Source of the DNA: Hugenholtzia roseola DSM 9546
Lineage (GTDB): Bacteria; Bacteroidota; Bacteroidia; Cytophagales; Bernardetiaceae
Reading direction: 5' to 3'
Assembly: GCF_000422585.1 (NCBI RefSeq)
Contig: NZ_KE383884.1
Coordinates: forward strand, 1 to 64,000
DNA: 64,000 bases
Shown here: one piece after another, positions 19,033 to 28,037 of the stretch
Position numbering within the stretch: position 1 is the stretch's first letter
How the letters are laid out: every line of letters starts with the position of its first letter
Notes under the pieces: model-generated
What the model was told of the DNA's origin: nothing
The model's database searches: none
Seen by the model: the letters and a program-made list of their open reading frames with translations, nothing else
Program-made: the position numbers and the translations under genes

Positions 19033-19082
19033 TTTTTACCCTTGATGAGGCGCAAGCCCTTCAAGGGGTAAAAAGTTTTTTT
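19033..19082 (+). terminator. Terminator between the secreted protein gene and cas6
   Basis: Arms TTTTTACCCTTGA and TCAAGGGGTAAAAA form an imperfect stem of about 12 bp with one bulge, closely followed by seven T residues. It separates cas6 transcription from the upstream gene. Confidence 0.7.
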
Positions 19083-19096
19083 GAAAGAAGGCTTTT

Positions 19097-19127
19097 TTTG
19101 TAATTTTCTATAAATTTCTTATTATTG
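19097..19127 (+). promoter_or_regulatory. Candidate cas6 promoter
   Basis: TTTG (19097-19100) is followed after 19 bp by TATTATTG (19120-19127), one mismatch from TAnnTTTG. Transcription would begin near 19134, about 37 bp before the cas6 ATG. Confidence 0.45.
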
Positions 19128-19170
19128 GGTCATTTCAAAATTTCTTCTCACACTTTCCTATTTGAATTTA

Positions 19171-19845
19171 ATGAAAACGATACGCCTTTTGCGAGTAGAA
19201 TTTGATGCTCCCCTGAAATCGTATGAAGTGCCTGCCTTTCGTGGGGCAGTAGTGGCGAAAGTGGGCAGGCAGCACGACCTTTTCCACAATCATTTAGACG
19301 ATACGCGCTATGCCTATCGCTACCCTTTGGTGCAGTATAAAAGTTTGTACGAAAGGGCGACGCTACTTTGTTTGGACGAGGGCGTAGATGAAATTCACAA
19401 GTTTTTTGGGCAGCCTGATTGGGCGTTGCGCATCGGGGCGCGTCAGGCAGAGCAGATGTGGGTGCATAAATTAGACCTCAAAAGTTATGATTTGCGCGTA
19501 GAAGCGCGTGTTTTTCGCTACCACATTTCTAATTGGATAGCTTTAAACCAAAATTCCTATCAAGAATTTAACCAGCTTCCCACTACGGAGGCTTGCTACG
19601 AATATTTAGAGCGCAAATTAGTAGGCAATATCCTTTCTATGGCAAAGGGCTTGAATTGGTTTATCGCCGAAAAAGTGGAAGCGCGTATTTTAGACCTGCG
19701 CATGCCCCACCACACCAAGTACAAGCAAAACAAGCTCATGGACTTCCAAGCCGCCTTCGAAACCAACGTTTTTATGCCCAATTATATCGGTTTGGGAGGC
19801 AAGGTAAGTGTAGGCTATGGCACCATTAAGCGCGTATTGGACTAA
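19171..19845 (+). CDS. cas6: CRISPR pre-crRNA endoribonuclease Cas6
   Basis: A 224-residue Cas6 of the Cas6b-like type, which cuts the repeat sequence in the CRISPR transcript to make crRNAs. The ATG at 19171 is chosen over a TTG at 19162. The N-terminal RRM-like half contains FRGAVVAK and the histidine-rich segment RQHDLFHNH (about residues 33-41), a plausible source of catalytic histidine. The C-terminal half ends with the family signature: an FETN...MPNYIGLGGK...VGYG run that forms the glycine-rich RNA-binding loop. It lies 123 bp ahead of the first cmr operon and is the only cas6 in the window, so it presumably serves both Cmr modules. Confidence 0.87.
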   Translation: MKTIRLLRVEFDAPLKSYEVPAFRGAVVAKVGRQHDLFHNHLDDTRYAYRYPLVQYKSLYERATLLCLDEGVDEIHKFFGQPDWALRIGARQAEQMWVHKLDLKSYDLRVEARVFRYHISNWIALNQNSYQEFNQLPTTEACYEYLERKLVGNILSMAKGLNWFIAEKVEARILDLRMPHHTKYKQNKLMDFQAAFETNVFMPNYIGLGGKVSVGYGTIKRVLD

Positions 19846-19898
19846 AAAACGACAAAAACCATCAATTCCTATTTCAAAAATAAAATCAAGAAAATGTA

Positions 19899-19945
19899 AC
19901 TACCCTTGCAAGTATCAAAAAAAATTTTTATACTTGCAGGGTAGT
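19899..19945 (+). promoter_or_regulatory. Palindromic promoter/operator of Cmr module 1
   Basis: TTG (19906-19908) and TATACTTG (19929-19936, one mismatch from TAnnTTTG) are 20 bp apart. Both elements lie within an inverted repeat: ACTACCC plus TTGCAAGTAT on the left, ATACTTGC plus AGGGTAGT on the right, around an A8T5 tract. An almost identical element precedes the second module. The symmetry suggests a dimeric regulator, or a stem in the leader. Confidence 0.6.
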
Positions 19946-20100
19946 CTTTCAAATCCAATTTCTTTCCCATGAAAACAATCACTTTTACCTGCGAAACCAT
20001 CACGCCTATGTTCCTTTCAGGAGCAGATGGCACTACCCCCGAATTGCGTCCGCCCTCTATCAAAGGGGCGTTGAGGTTTTGGTGGAGGGCGATGAATGGG
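19905..20100 (+). repeat. 196-bp direct repeat, copy 1 (promoter plus cmr1 5' end)
   Basis: This block matches 28588-28783 with two differences, both upstream of the ATG. The 132 coding bases (44 codons of cmr1) are identical, after which the two genes diverge abruptly. It marks the left border of Cmr module 1. Confidence 0.9.
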
Positions 20101-21042
20101 CATCGTTCGTTAGAAGAACTTAAAGCCAAAGAAGATGAGATTTTTGGGGGAACGGAAGGGAGAAGTAAGGTTTTGATTAGGGTAAGTACTGAGCGAGAAA
20201 CTGTTGTAAAAGGTTCGAACATTTTAGGTTATGGTCTTAGTAACCCTTTTGATGGCGTAAAATATCTTCTCTATATTCTCTTTCATCAGCAATCAGAGCG
20301 CGAAGGTTTCAATAAAGGCACAAGGTTTAAGATTACGTTTTCCTGCAAAGATGAAAATTACTTAAAAGACTTTTGCGCAGCTTTTTGGATTTTTGCTAAT
20401 TTGGGAAGCATAGGTACACGAGCAAGACGTGGCGCAGGTGCTTTTGGTATTGTTAATGTTGATGATAAAAGAAACGTTCTCGCTAATTTCTTGAATTTTA
20501 TCCAAGTTACTAATCAAGATTTGCAAAGTTACTTAAAGTCAAATTTGTCATCAATTAGAAACAGGTATCCGAATGTTCACAAGAGACCAATTACAAAAAG
20601 CTACAGTACGTTTCCTCAATCGCTATATGTAAGTAAACAAGGCTTCGACTCATGGCAGTTATGTCTTGATAATATTGGCTCAGTTATGCGAAAACTTCGG
20701 AAAGGGCAGACACACAAAGAAAAAAGTAAAAGGACTTTTACTATGGATACACTTGACCAAAAGGCGGCGTTTGGTTTGCCAATCAGTGTCTTTCAGGATA
20801 ACAGCGTAAACTTTAAAAACAATGAACGAAGAGCTTCTCCGGTTTATATTTCAGTAATGAAAAATATAAACAATAAGTTTCATTGGACAATTTTTGTTTT
20901 GGAAGGTGATTTTATGCCCAAAGACGATTTTATTACTTTTTCGAGTAAAAAAGTAAAATTTGAAAAAGAGTGGGAAAGAGAAAATAGGATTTTAATATCT
21001 AAGTTTTTAGAAGAAATAAAACCATTGTCAAATCAAATTTAA
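19969..21042 (+). CDS. cmr1: Type III-B CRISPR RAMP protein Cmr1 (module 1)
   Basis: Cmr1, a 357-residue Cas7-group protein that caps the 3' end of the crRNA in the Cmr effector. The N-terminal region shows the family motif TPMFLSGADG, then ELRPPSIKGALRFWWRA. Later come GTRARRGAGAFG (near residue 155) and KAAFGLPISV (near 264), all typical of Cmr1. It starts a run of seven closely spaced genes. The first 44 residues are identical, at the DNA level too, to the second Cmr1 copy at 28652; the remainder is clearly paralogous but diverged. It is 8 bp from cmr2. Confidence 0.95.
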   Translation: MKTITFTCETITPMFLSGADGTTPELRPPSIKGALRFWWRAMNGHRSLEELKAKEDEIFGGTEGRSKVLIRVSTERETVVKGSNILGYGLSNPFDGVKYLLYILFHQQSEREGFNKGTRFKITFSCKDENYLKDFCAAFWIFANLGSIGTRARRGAGAFGIVNVDDKRNVLANFLNFIQVTNQDLQSYLKSNLSSIRNRYPNVHKRPITKSYSTFPQSLYVSKQGFDSWQLCLDNIGSVMRKLRKGQTHKEKSKRTFTMDTLDQKAAFGLPISVFQDNSVNFKNNERRASPVYISVMKNINNKFHWTIFVLEGDFMPKDDFITFSSKKVKFEKEWERENRILISKFLEEIKPLSNQI

Positions 21043-21050
21043 TACCCATA

Positions 21051-23042
21051 ATGACACATCTTTTCCTTTTCACCATCGGACCCGTCCAGTCTTTCATAGC
21101 ACAAGCAAGGAAGACTCAAGATTTGTATGCGGGGAGTCGGATTTTGTCTGTGTTGATTACGCAGGCAATGAAAGCCCTACTAACAGAATGCCCTAAAACC
21201 GAATTCGTTTTTCCCACAGATATAAACTCTGATGCTAAACCCAACCGCTTCACTGCTGTTGTATCAACAGATAAAGATATTCAAAGCGTAGGCAACAAAG
21301 TCAAGGAAAAAACGGAAGAGTATTTTGTAAAAACCTTAGGCAAAAAAGTTTTGGAATTGCAGCCCGATAGCATTGACCAACTCAACGACTTTTTGAAAGT
21401 GTATTGGGTGGCACACGAAGTAACGCTTGATGCCCAAGGCGAGGTGGTAAACTATGCGAATGAAATCAAGCAAGCCGAAAAACTACTTGGTGCCACAAAA
21501 AACATTCGCTACTTCTCACAATTAGAAGAAAAAGGGCGTAAATGCGCTTTGAATGGTGAGTATAATGTGAAGTTTTATCGTTTGTCTGATTCTGATAGAC
21601 GTAATGCCACTGCTCAATTGCAAAAGCTAAAAAATGATGTCGGATATGAACCTCTACAAGATGAAATCAACACTTACATCATAAAAAATAAGCTCTTTGT
21701 TGATGAGGAGAAAAAGGTTTTCATAGTTTTAGAAAATGACGATGATACAATGCCCTTGAAACTCTTACAAGAAGGGGAAGGACTTTGTGCAGTTTCACTT
21801 TTGAAAAGGCACTTCGAATTTGAAGATGAAAATGCTAAAAACTTTCCTTCAACTGCAAAAGTAGCCTTATTAGACACTTTAAACAAAAACCAGATTGCAC
21901 AAACTTATATTGACCTGATTAGAAGCCTAAACAGAGGCTATGCAGATGAGCAGATTTACTATGAAGAAAACTTGACTCAGAAGTATTTACAAAAGCAAGG
22001 CTACAAAAAATTGCAAACAGAACTAGGCTACAAAAATTTGAAAGACAACTTTGACAGAATGAAAAAAAGTGTCAAAGATGATAAGCTCGCTCTTTCAAAA
22101 TATTACGCTATCCTCGTCTTCGATGCCGACGGCATGGGAAGTAAATTAGAAAAATGCAAAAGCAAGGCAGAACATCAAAAGTTGTCAAAACTTTTGGGCG
22201 ATTACGGCAAAAAAGCAACCGATTTTATCAACGGTGATACCGATTATGCCCAATACCCCAAAGTACAAAGAGGCAAAACCATTTACGCAGGTGGAGACGA
22301 TTTTTTAGGCTTTTTGAACCTCAACCACTTGTTTGATGCAATGCAGGCACTTAGGGAAATGTTTGATAAAGAAGTAAATTCCGAGCTTGATAAGTTAGGT
22401 TATACCGATTTGAAACTCACCTTTTCCGCAGGTGTGGCTGTCGCCCATTACAAAACGCCTCTTTCCGAAACTTTGAACTATGCACGTGCGATGGAAAAAA
22501 AGGCTAAAAAGGTCGAAAATAAATCTGATGAAAAGATAAAAAAAGACGCTTTTTCGATTGCCGTACTCAAACATTCAGGAGAAATCCACGATACTACCTT
22601 TCGTTGGCAGGAGGGGGAGTATTGGAGTACAGAAGTACTTCAAATGACTACTCAGCATCTTAAAAACAAAGATATTTCAGACAAATTTATAATAAACTTA
22701 TCTGAAAGCTTTGCCAAACTTTTAAATAAAGAAGGGGCTTGGTGGTTTGATAAAGTTAAGCAAAATCAGATTACGGAACAGCAAAAGGATAGCTTAAATG
22801 CTATTTTTAAACTTGAATTAGAGCGTTTTGCCAAAAGAGCCAAGACCAAAGGTGCGCCTCTCGATGTGGAAGATTTCTGCGACAAGTTAAATACGCTTTA
22901 CGCCAATCATCTTCCTTTTGATTTGAATGTTCAAAACTTTTTAAATGCCCTGCACATTTGCGAGTTTATTAGCAGGCATTTGAATAAAAACCAAAAGGAA
23001 ACTCTAAATAATTCACAACCTAAAACTGCCATTGCACAATGA
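21051..23042 (+). CDS. cmr2: Cas10/Cmr2, cyclic oligoadenylate synthase subunit (module 1)
   Basis: The large subunit of module 1, 663 residues. It begins directly with the palm-type segment FTIGPVQSFIAQARKTQDL, so the N-terminal HD nuclease domain of longer Cas10 proteins is absent. The second palm domain carries FDADGMG and the cyclase motif GGDD at residues 414-417 (22290-22301), so cyclic oligoadenylate synthesis should be intact while DNA cleavage is not expected. The family zinc site looks reduced: the usual CxxCG reads CALNG at Cys165, and the usual LCxxC reads LCAVS at Cys246. It overlaps cmr3 by 4 bp, indicating translational coupling. Confidence 0.95.
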   Translation: MTHLFLFTIGPVQSFIAQARKTQDLYAGSRILSVLITQAMKALLTECPKTEFVFPTDINSDAKPNRFTAVVSTDKDIQSVGNKVKEKTEEYFVKTLGKKVLELQPDSIDQLNDFLKVYWVAHEVTLDAQGEVVNYANEIKQAEKLLGATKNIRYFSQLEEKGRKCALNGEYNVKFYRLSDSDRRNATAQLQKLKNDVGYEPLQDEINTYIIKNKLFVDEEKKVFIVLENDDDTMPLKLLQEGEGLCAVSLLKRHFEFEDENAKNFPSTAKVALLDTLNKNQIAQTYIDLIRSLNRGYADEQIYYEENLTQKYLQKQGYKKLQTELGYKNLKDNFDRMKKSVKDDKLALSKYYAILVFDADGMGSKLEKCKSKAEHQKLSKLLGDYGKKATDFINGDTDYAQYPKVQRGKTIYAGGDDFLGFLNLNHLFDAMQALREMFDKEVNSELDKLGYTDLKLTFSAGVAVAHYKTPLSETLNYARAMEKKAKKVENKSDEKIKKDAFSIAVLKHSGEIHDTTFRWQEGEYWSTEVLQMTTQHLKNKDISDKFIINLSESFAKLLNKEGAWWFDKVKQNQITEQQKDSLNAIFKLELERFAKRAKTKGAPLDVEDFCDKLNTLYANHLPFDLNVQNFLNALHICEFISRHLNKNQKETLNNSQPKTAIAQ

Positions 23043-24139
23043 CCATAGAAATTGAAGCCTTAGACACGCTATTTTTCCGAGACGGAAAACCATTCAGTAT
23101 GGGCGATGACGCTTGGGCAAACAGTATGTTTCCGCCCTTGCCGAGTGTTTTATATGGTGCTATTCGCACCGCTTATATGGCGCAGAAAAACATTGCCATT
23201 GATGACATCATCAAAGAAACTGAAAATTTGAGGATTAAGCAGATTGCTTATAAGGTTACAACTCTTGCAAGAAACAGCAGAAAACATGTAACTTATTTAT
23301 CTTATCCGATTCCGTTAGATTTAGTAATGGAAAAGGATTTTGATACTCTTGCAAAAATCAATGAGAAAGAATATAAAAGCTATGATGTAAGGCTAACTAC
23401 GCAAGTAGCCCGCCCCTATTGTCATCTTAATCATCTTTCACTTCAAACCGAAAAAATACTCAGTTACAACAAAGAGGTTGAGGTTGAGAATATCGAAGAC
23501 GGAATTTTGACTGATACCGCTATTAACAACTACTTAAAGGGAAAGATTAATGGTTCAATTGAAGCTACCAAAATTTCAGATGCGTATAAGACCGAAGCCA
23601 AAATTGGGATTGCAAGACAAAATACGACGAGAACTGCTGACGAGGGGAAATTGTACCGAATGAATATGTTACGTCCCAATGATGTAAAAATTTGTATTGA
23701 ATTTACAGGCTTAGATGATTTTGCACCAAAAGGATTGCTACGTTTAGGAGCTGAAAACAAGTTAGCTGTTTATGAAAAGACTGAAATACATGTCTTAAAC
23801 ACTCCAAAAGAGTTAGGTGAAAATTTCAAAATATATTTGGCAACCCCTGCTATTTTTACCAACGGTTATTATCCAACTAAAGTATTTGAAAACGCCAATT
23901 TACAAGTAGAACTTACGACTTGCGCAGTAGGAAAGTATTTGAATGTTGGCGGCTTTGATATGCAAAAGCGCGAACCGAAGCCGATGCAAAAAGCAGTGCC
24001 TGCGGGCAGTGTGTATTATTTCCGTTTGAAAAAAGGAAATTTTCAAGACTTAGTAAAACAGTTGCAAGAAACGGGTATTTCGGAAACCGAACAAAGCCAA
24101 AAAGAAGGTTTTGGCATCGCTTATATTGCAAAAATTTAA
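23039..24139 (+). CDS. cmr3: Type III-B CRISPR RAMP protein Cmr3 (module 1)
   Basis: Cmr3, 366 residues, the Cas5-like subunit that holds the 5' tag of the crRNA next to Cas10. Diagnostic segments are DTLFFRDGKPF at residues 8-18, FPPLPSVLYGAIRTAY (about 31-46), GIARQNTTRTADEGKLYR in the middle, and a glycine-rich C-terminal motif with GGFDMQKREPKPM and AVPAGSVYYF. The ATG overlaps the cmr2 stop as ATGA. The CARF effector gene follows 24 bp downstream. It pairs with a diverged copy at 31728. Confidence 0.93.
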   Translation: MTIEIEALDTLFFRDGKPFSMGDDAWANSMFPPLPSVLYGAIRTAYMAQKNIAIDDIIKETENLRIKQIAYKVTTLARNSRKHVTYLSYPIPLDLVMEKDFDTLAKINEKEYKSYDVRLTTQVARPYCHLNHLSLQTEKILSYNKEVEVENIEDGILTDTAINNYLKGKINGSIEATKISDAYKTEAKIGIARQNTTRTADEGKLYRMNMLRPNDVKICIEFTGLDDFAPKGLLRLGAENKLAVYEKTEIHVLNTPKELGENFKIYLATPAIFTNGYYPTKVFENANLQVELTTCAVGKYLNVGGFDMQKREPKPMQKAVPAGSVYYFRLKKGNFQDLVKQLQETGISETEQSQKEGFGIAYIAKI

Positions 24140-24163
24140 TTTACTCTTAAACAGATAAGTACC

Positions 24164-25354
24164 ATGAAAACCATCATCACAACCGTTGGAACATCGCTTT
24201 TTGAAAACTACAACAAAAAAGAAGTTGAAGATAAGTATGGAAACTATGAAACTATTTTTACCGAATACGAAACTCTTCGAGATAAACGCAGTGATGCAAG
24301 CGAGTATGATGAGGAGGGAACAGAAGAAGAAAAAATAATCCGAGTTATTAAAAACAAATGGTTTAAAGGCATTACTAAAAAAAACAAGCAGTGGACTTTT
24401 GAGTCTGATGCTTTGAATGAGTATGCTTCGGCGGAGATTGAGAGTATATTGGCAATTCAGAAAGAGGCAGGCGAAGAAGTTGAGGTGCATCTTTTGGCAA
24501 CGGACACGGTTTTGTCGCGTTTAGCTGCGGAGCTAATTTGTACTTGGTTCGACGAAAACGATAATCGCCATGTTTCTGTAACATTCAATCCAAATCAAGA
24601 TGTTATCAAAGAATTACAAGTAGAAGATGGTGAACGTTTTAAAAAAGGGTTGGTAAATCTAAACACAAGGTTTTATCAAATTGCACAAAATTCAATTTTG
24701 GGTGGGCAATTTGATGATGTGATTATCAACGTAACGGGAGGCTACAAAGGAATAATTCCTTACCTCACAATTTTAGGGCAAATCAATCAATCGCCTATCA
24801 AATACATTTTTGAAAATACAGGCGTACTGATTACCATTCCGCAAATTCCCATTCAATTCAATGAAGACCTATTTGAAAAGCATTGGGAAGTTTTATCAAA
24901 GTTAGAAAATGATATGTTGAATAGTGCAGACCATCGTCAACTTATCCAAGATTTAGGCGGCTGTTTTGATGTGGCTAAAAACGGCGATTTTATGTTTAAT
25001 TATCTCGGCGAGGCACTTTGGGGAAGATACAAAAGTAAGTTTTTTATCTTTTATGCACCTGATGAGGTTTGGAATGAAATACAAAAACAAAAAGACATTC
25101 AACGCATTATTGCAGAAAAGTTATCAAAAGAAGAGGTACGTAAAGGCTCAAAAAATGAAAAGAAGGGCGATAAATGGTGTTATGACGATGGTGATAATGA
25201 CAATAGAATTTACAACCTGACAACCAATGACGGCAAATATGTTATTTACAAAACTTTTGAAAGTGAAGTAGATGCAAGGAAATACATAAATGCCACTGTT
25301 GATTTTGAAAGCCTAATTAAGTATTCAAAACCAAGAAAAGTGACAATCGAGTAG
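24164..25354 (+). CDS. CARF-domain effector of Cmr module 1 (possible CARF-RelE fusion)
   Basis: A 396-residue protein with an N-terminal CARF domain, the sensor for cyclic oligoadenylate made by Cas10. The two ligand-binding loops are visible: ITTVGTSLFENY at residues 5-16 and NVTGGYKGIIPYL at 189-201, with LLATDTVLSRLAAEL between. A probable winged-helix linker follows (about 240-290). The C-terminal domain of about 100 residues (FYAPDEVW..., RIYNLTTNDGKYVIYKTFE) has a strand-helix pattern that recalls RelE mRNA interferases, as in the CARF-RelE protein Cami1. That last assignment is inference. It has no HEPN R-x4-6-H motif that I can see, so it is not an obvious Csm6/Csx1. It lies inside the cmr operon. 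Confidence 0.8.
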   Translation: MKTIITTVGTSLFENYNKKEVEDKYGNYETIFTEYETLRDKRSDASEYDEEGTEEEKIIRVIKNKWFKGITKKNKQWTFESDALNEYASAEIESILAIQKEAGEEVEVHLLATDTVLSRLAAELICTWFDENDNRHVSVTFNPNQDVIKELQVEDGERFKKGLVNLNTRFYQIAQNSILGGQFDDVIINVTGGYKGIIPYLTILGQINQSPIKYIFENTGVLITIPQIPIQFNEDLFEKHWEVLSKLENDMLNSADHRQLIQDLGGCFDVAKNGDFMFNYLGEALWGRYKSKFFIFYAPDEVWNEIQKQKDIQRIIAEKLSKEEVRKGSKNEKKGDKWCYDDGDNDNRIYNLTTNDGKYVIYKTFESEVDARKYINATVDFESLIKYSKPRKVTIE

Positions 25355-25443
25355 CTATCAAGCAACGTCTTTGACAAGAAGTTTTCCTAAAATTTTCTCA
25401 GATACAGACTAACTCTTAATAAAAAAATTAAAACCTTAAAACA

Positions 25444-26472
25444 ATGTATCAAACCGCAAAACCTTTATTCTTTCGCACCGAAACGCCCCTACACGCAGGG
25501 AGCGGTAGCGACTTAGGGCATATTGATTTGCCCATTCAGCGTGAAAAACATACGGACTTGCCCAATATCCAAAGTTCAAGCCTCAAGGGTGCTTTCAGGC
25601 AGAACTTGGAGCAGAATGTAACAACTGATGAGGACAAAATCGGTGTTCATTTAGTTTTTGGCTACGACGGCGACGGGAAAGACAACTTTCCGAATGAAGT
25701 AAAAAACTTTTTCAAAAATCCCGAAGACAATGATTTTTCAGGCTCTTTGGCTTTTACCGATGCTCGTTTGCTCTTTTTTCCCATCAAGTCTTTTAAAGGT
25801 GTTTATGCTTTGGCGACTTGTGAGCAGGTGATTACCAAGTTAAAGAGAGAAATGAACCACATTTGTAACCTTAGTAATGCCATCACTGCCAATATTAAAG
25901 ATGTGGCAAGTGACAAGATTGCTGTTGCCAATGCAAATTTCTTGTCAATAGGTGAAAAGAACAAAGAAAAAGTAATCTTGGAAGAATACGCTTTCGAAAT
26001 TGAAACATCTCAAAATGCTGAAATTGGTAAGTTAGTCAATGAACTCAATACGCTAATGGGCTGTGATGCCAATTCCGACATCACAAACCGCTTAGTCATT
26101 TTACCCAACGAAGTTTTCCGTGACTTTACTCGTCTTTCTACCGAAGTAATTACTCGTATTGCAATAGATAATGCCACAGGCACAGTAAAAGGAACAGCTC
26201 TATTCACCGAAGAATACCTGCCTGCTGAAAGCTACCTTTATACGATTGTGGCATCGAGTAATGTCTTTCAAAAATCTGAAAAAGATGACGACAAAGACAA
26301 GAAAAGGAAAGCATTATTTCCGAAAGTAAAAAAGGATAATCAAGATTTGCCTATGACCTCTCACGAACAAGTCATGTCTTTTTTCAAAGACAAATGCAAA
26401 GATGTTATGCAAATCGGTGGCAGCAGCACACTCGGTAAAGGAATTGTCAAACTCTTTAAAAACCAACTCTAA
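25444..26472 (+). CDS. cmr4: Type III-B CRISPR RAMP protein Cmr4, backbone RNase (module 1)
   Basis: Cmr4, 342 residues, the Cas7-like backbone subunit that cuts target RNA at six-base intervals. The N-terminus carries TPLHAGSGSDLGHIDLPIQR. Asp28 in this segment corresponds to the catalytic aspartate of characterised Cmr4 proteins, so target cleavage should be active. SSSLKGAFRQ, FSGSLAFTDARLLFFPIKSFKG, a TEEYLPAESYLY motif and a C-terminal QIGGSSTLGKGIV are all family hallmarks. It follows the effector gene after 89 bp, the largest gap in this module, which might hold a secondary promoter. Cmr5 starts 4 bp after its stop. Confidence 0.95.
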   Translation: MYQTAKPLFFRTETPLHAGSGSDLGHIDLPIQREKHTDLPNIQSSSLKGAFRQNLEQNVTTDEDKIGVHLVFGYDGDGKDNFPNEVKNFFKNPEDNDFSGSLAFTDARLLFFPIKSFKGVYALATCEQVITKLKREMNHICNLSNAITANIKDVASDKIAVANANFLSIGEKNKEKVILEEYAFEIETSQNAEIGKLVNELNTLMGCDANSDITNRLVILPNEVFRDFTRLSTEVITRIAIDNATGTVKGTALFTEEYLPAESYLYTIVASSNVFQKSEKDDDKDKKRKALFPKVKKDNQDLPMTSHEQVMSFFKDKCKDVMQIGGSSTLGKGIVKLFKNQL

Positions 26473-26476
26473 GACG

Positions 26477-26848
26477 ATGGCTATACAAAATTTAGAACAA
26501 AAGAGGTTGATTTTTGCAATGACAAATGCAAAAAAAGATAAACCTTATGGTGTAATGGTTAAAAAAGTACCTGCACTAATTCAAACGAACGGTTTGCTCT
26601 ATACTTTGGCGTATTTGAAAAAAGAAAAGCCTGATGTTTTTGAAACAATCCGTAAATGGCATGTTGTAGAACACAACAATTTCAGTTTTGAAAAAACAGA
26701 GGCAAAAAAAGATGATAACTTTTTAAGTAAAATTCTTGATGAGAAAGAATTTTCGGACAGCGATGTTAGATTGCTTACCTTAGAAACACTCAACTTGCTT
26801 AAATGTCTAAAACGCTTTGTAAGTGATGAAAAGGAGGAGGACGCATGA
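26477..26848 (+). CDS. cmr5: Type III-B CRISPR small subunit Cmr5 (module 1)
   Basis: Cmr5, the all-helical small subunit that lines the target RNA beside the Cmr4 filament. The ATG at 26477 (MAIQNLEQKRLIFAM) gives 123 residues, the normal size. A longer frame from 26402 would overlap cmr4 and is rejected. The core motif KKVPALIQTNGLLYTLAYLKKEKPD spans about residues 28-52. The stop overlaps the cmr6 start as ATGA, so cmr5 and cmr6 translation should be coupled. A diverged counterpart lies at 35728. Confidence 0.9.
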   Translation: MAIQNLEQKRLIFAMTNAKKDKPYGVMVKKVPALIQTNGLLYTLAYLKKEKPDVFETIRKWHVVEHNNFSFEKTEAKKDDNFLSKILDEKEFSDSDVRLLTLETLNLLKCLKRFVSDEKEEDA

Positions 26849-28026
26849 CACCAATCATAGGAAAATTCAAAAACTTAACTAAGAATGGTCTTTCAGGTTT
26901 TCTTGAAAGTCCTGAAGGCGACCTGTTTTTTAACCTCTCACAAGCCAAAAGAGTAGGCTTTTCTGAAAGTGATTTTGTGAAGGGTAAAGATTTTGAGGTT
27001 GAAATTGAACCAAGCGATAAAGGAGGTTTTAGGGTTAAAAATTTTATCAGGAAGTTTGAGCAAGGAAAACTTAATCAATCCGAAGATAATCAAAAGTTAG
27101 CCAAAAACTTTCGAGTACAAAGCTTGGACATCAATTACAATTTATGGCTCAATAAGCCACATCGCGCTTTGGTTGGCTCCATTTTTTCTGATGGTGTCGC
27201 AAAATTAGAGCCAAGAAAAAAGCTAATTGAAACGAAAGGTCTTAAAAATCCACAAGGGTTTCAGTTCTTTGCAACGGAAGCGAAAGAAACAGATTTTTTG
27301 GAGAAACTAAAATCTCGCCACATTTCCAACGCAAAAACCCTTTTAGGCGAAAACAACGTGGCTACCTCCATTTGTCTAAAACCCGATTGGCGTTTGGCTT
27401 TGGGTATTGGCGGTGCTTCGGTCTATGAAACTTCTATCACGCTGCACCACATCTACGGCATTCCGTATATTCCCGCAAGTGCCGTGAAAGGGATTGTAAG
27501 GAGTTTTATCATTCAAGAAAAGTTTGATGATAAAGAAGAAGATGCAATCCAATCCCAAGAGTTTTGCGATATTTTTGGTTGTTCCAAAGACCACGAAATT
27601 ATCAAAAACAAAAAGAAAAAAAAGTATCCAAGCTATTACAAGGCAGACCGAGAAGGTAAAATTACCTTTTTTGATGCCTTTCCGATTGATAAAATCAATA
27701 TCAGTTTGGACATCATGAATGTGCATTACAAGGATTATTATGATTCGCAGGATAAGAACGAAGATGGAACATATAAAAAAGGAAGTGTCAAGCCGCCTGC
27801 CGATTGGAGCAATCCGACAATCATCAACTTTTTGACTGTTCAAAAGACGAACTTTCAGTTTTTAGTCGGAGCAAAGCGTGAAAGTGATTTGTATGGCACT
27901 GACGCAAATACCCCTTTAAAAATCGACAATAAGAATATTGTTGAATGGCTCTCCGCTGCCCTCACCCAAAAAGGCATCGGCGCAAAGACAGCCGTTGGCT
28001 ATGGTTATATGACAAAGGAAACTTAA
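26845..28026 (+). CDS. cmr6: Cmr6 RAMP protein with N-terminal OB/cold-shock-like extension (module 1)
   Basis: Cmr6, 393 residues, a Cas7-like cap subunit next to Cmr1. The RAMP core begins near residue 95 (WLNKPHRALVG). It contains LGIGGASVYETSITLHHIY and IPYIPASAVKGIVRSF near the middle, and the terminal GIGAKTAVGYGYM. Unusually, residues 1-75 form an added domain with the pattern NGLSGFLESPEGDLFFNLS followed by DKGGFRVKNF, much like a cold-shock or other OB-fold nucleic-acid-binding domain. The module 2 Cmr6 lacks this domain but carries an OB-like domain at its other end. Thirty bases near the gene end (27979-28008) are identical to 36928-36957. Confidence 0.92.
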   Translation: MTPIIGKFKNLTKNGLSGFLESPEGDLFFNLSQAKRVGFSESDFVKGKDFEVEIEPSDKGGFRVKNFIRKFEQGKLNQSEDNQKLAKNFRVQSLDINYNLWLNKPHRALVGSIFSDGVAKLEPRKKLIETKGLKNPQGFQFFATEAKETDFLEKLKSRHISNAKTLLGENNVATSICLKPDWRLALGIGGASVYETSITLHHIYGIPYIPASAVKGIVRSFIIQEKFDDKEEDAIQSQEFCDIFGCSKDHEIIKNKKKKKYPSYYKADREGKITFFDAFPIDKINISLDIMNVHYKDYYDSQDKNEDGTYKKGSVKPPADWSNPTIINFLTVQKTNFQFLVGAKRESDLYGTDANTPLKIDNKNIVEWLSAALTQKGIGAKTAVGYGYMTKET

Positions 28027-28037
28027 TTTTTAGTTTT

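Noticed and set aside
24164-25354. CARF effector 1 as Csm6 or Csx1
   Set aside because: No HEPN R-x4-6-H motif was found in the C-terminal half, so a different effector type is more likely.
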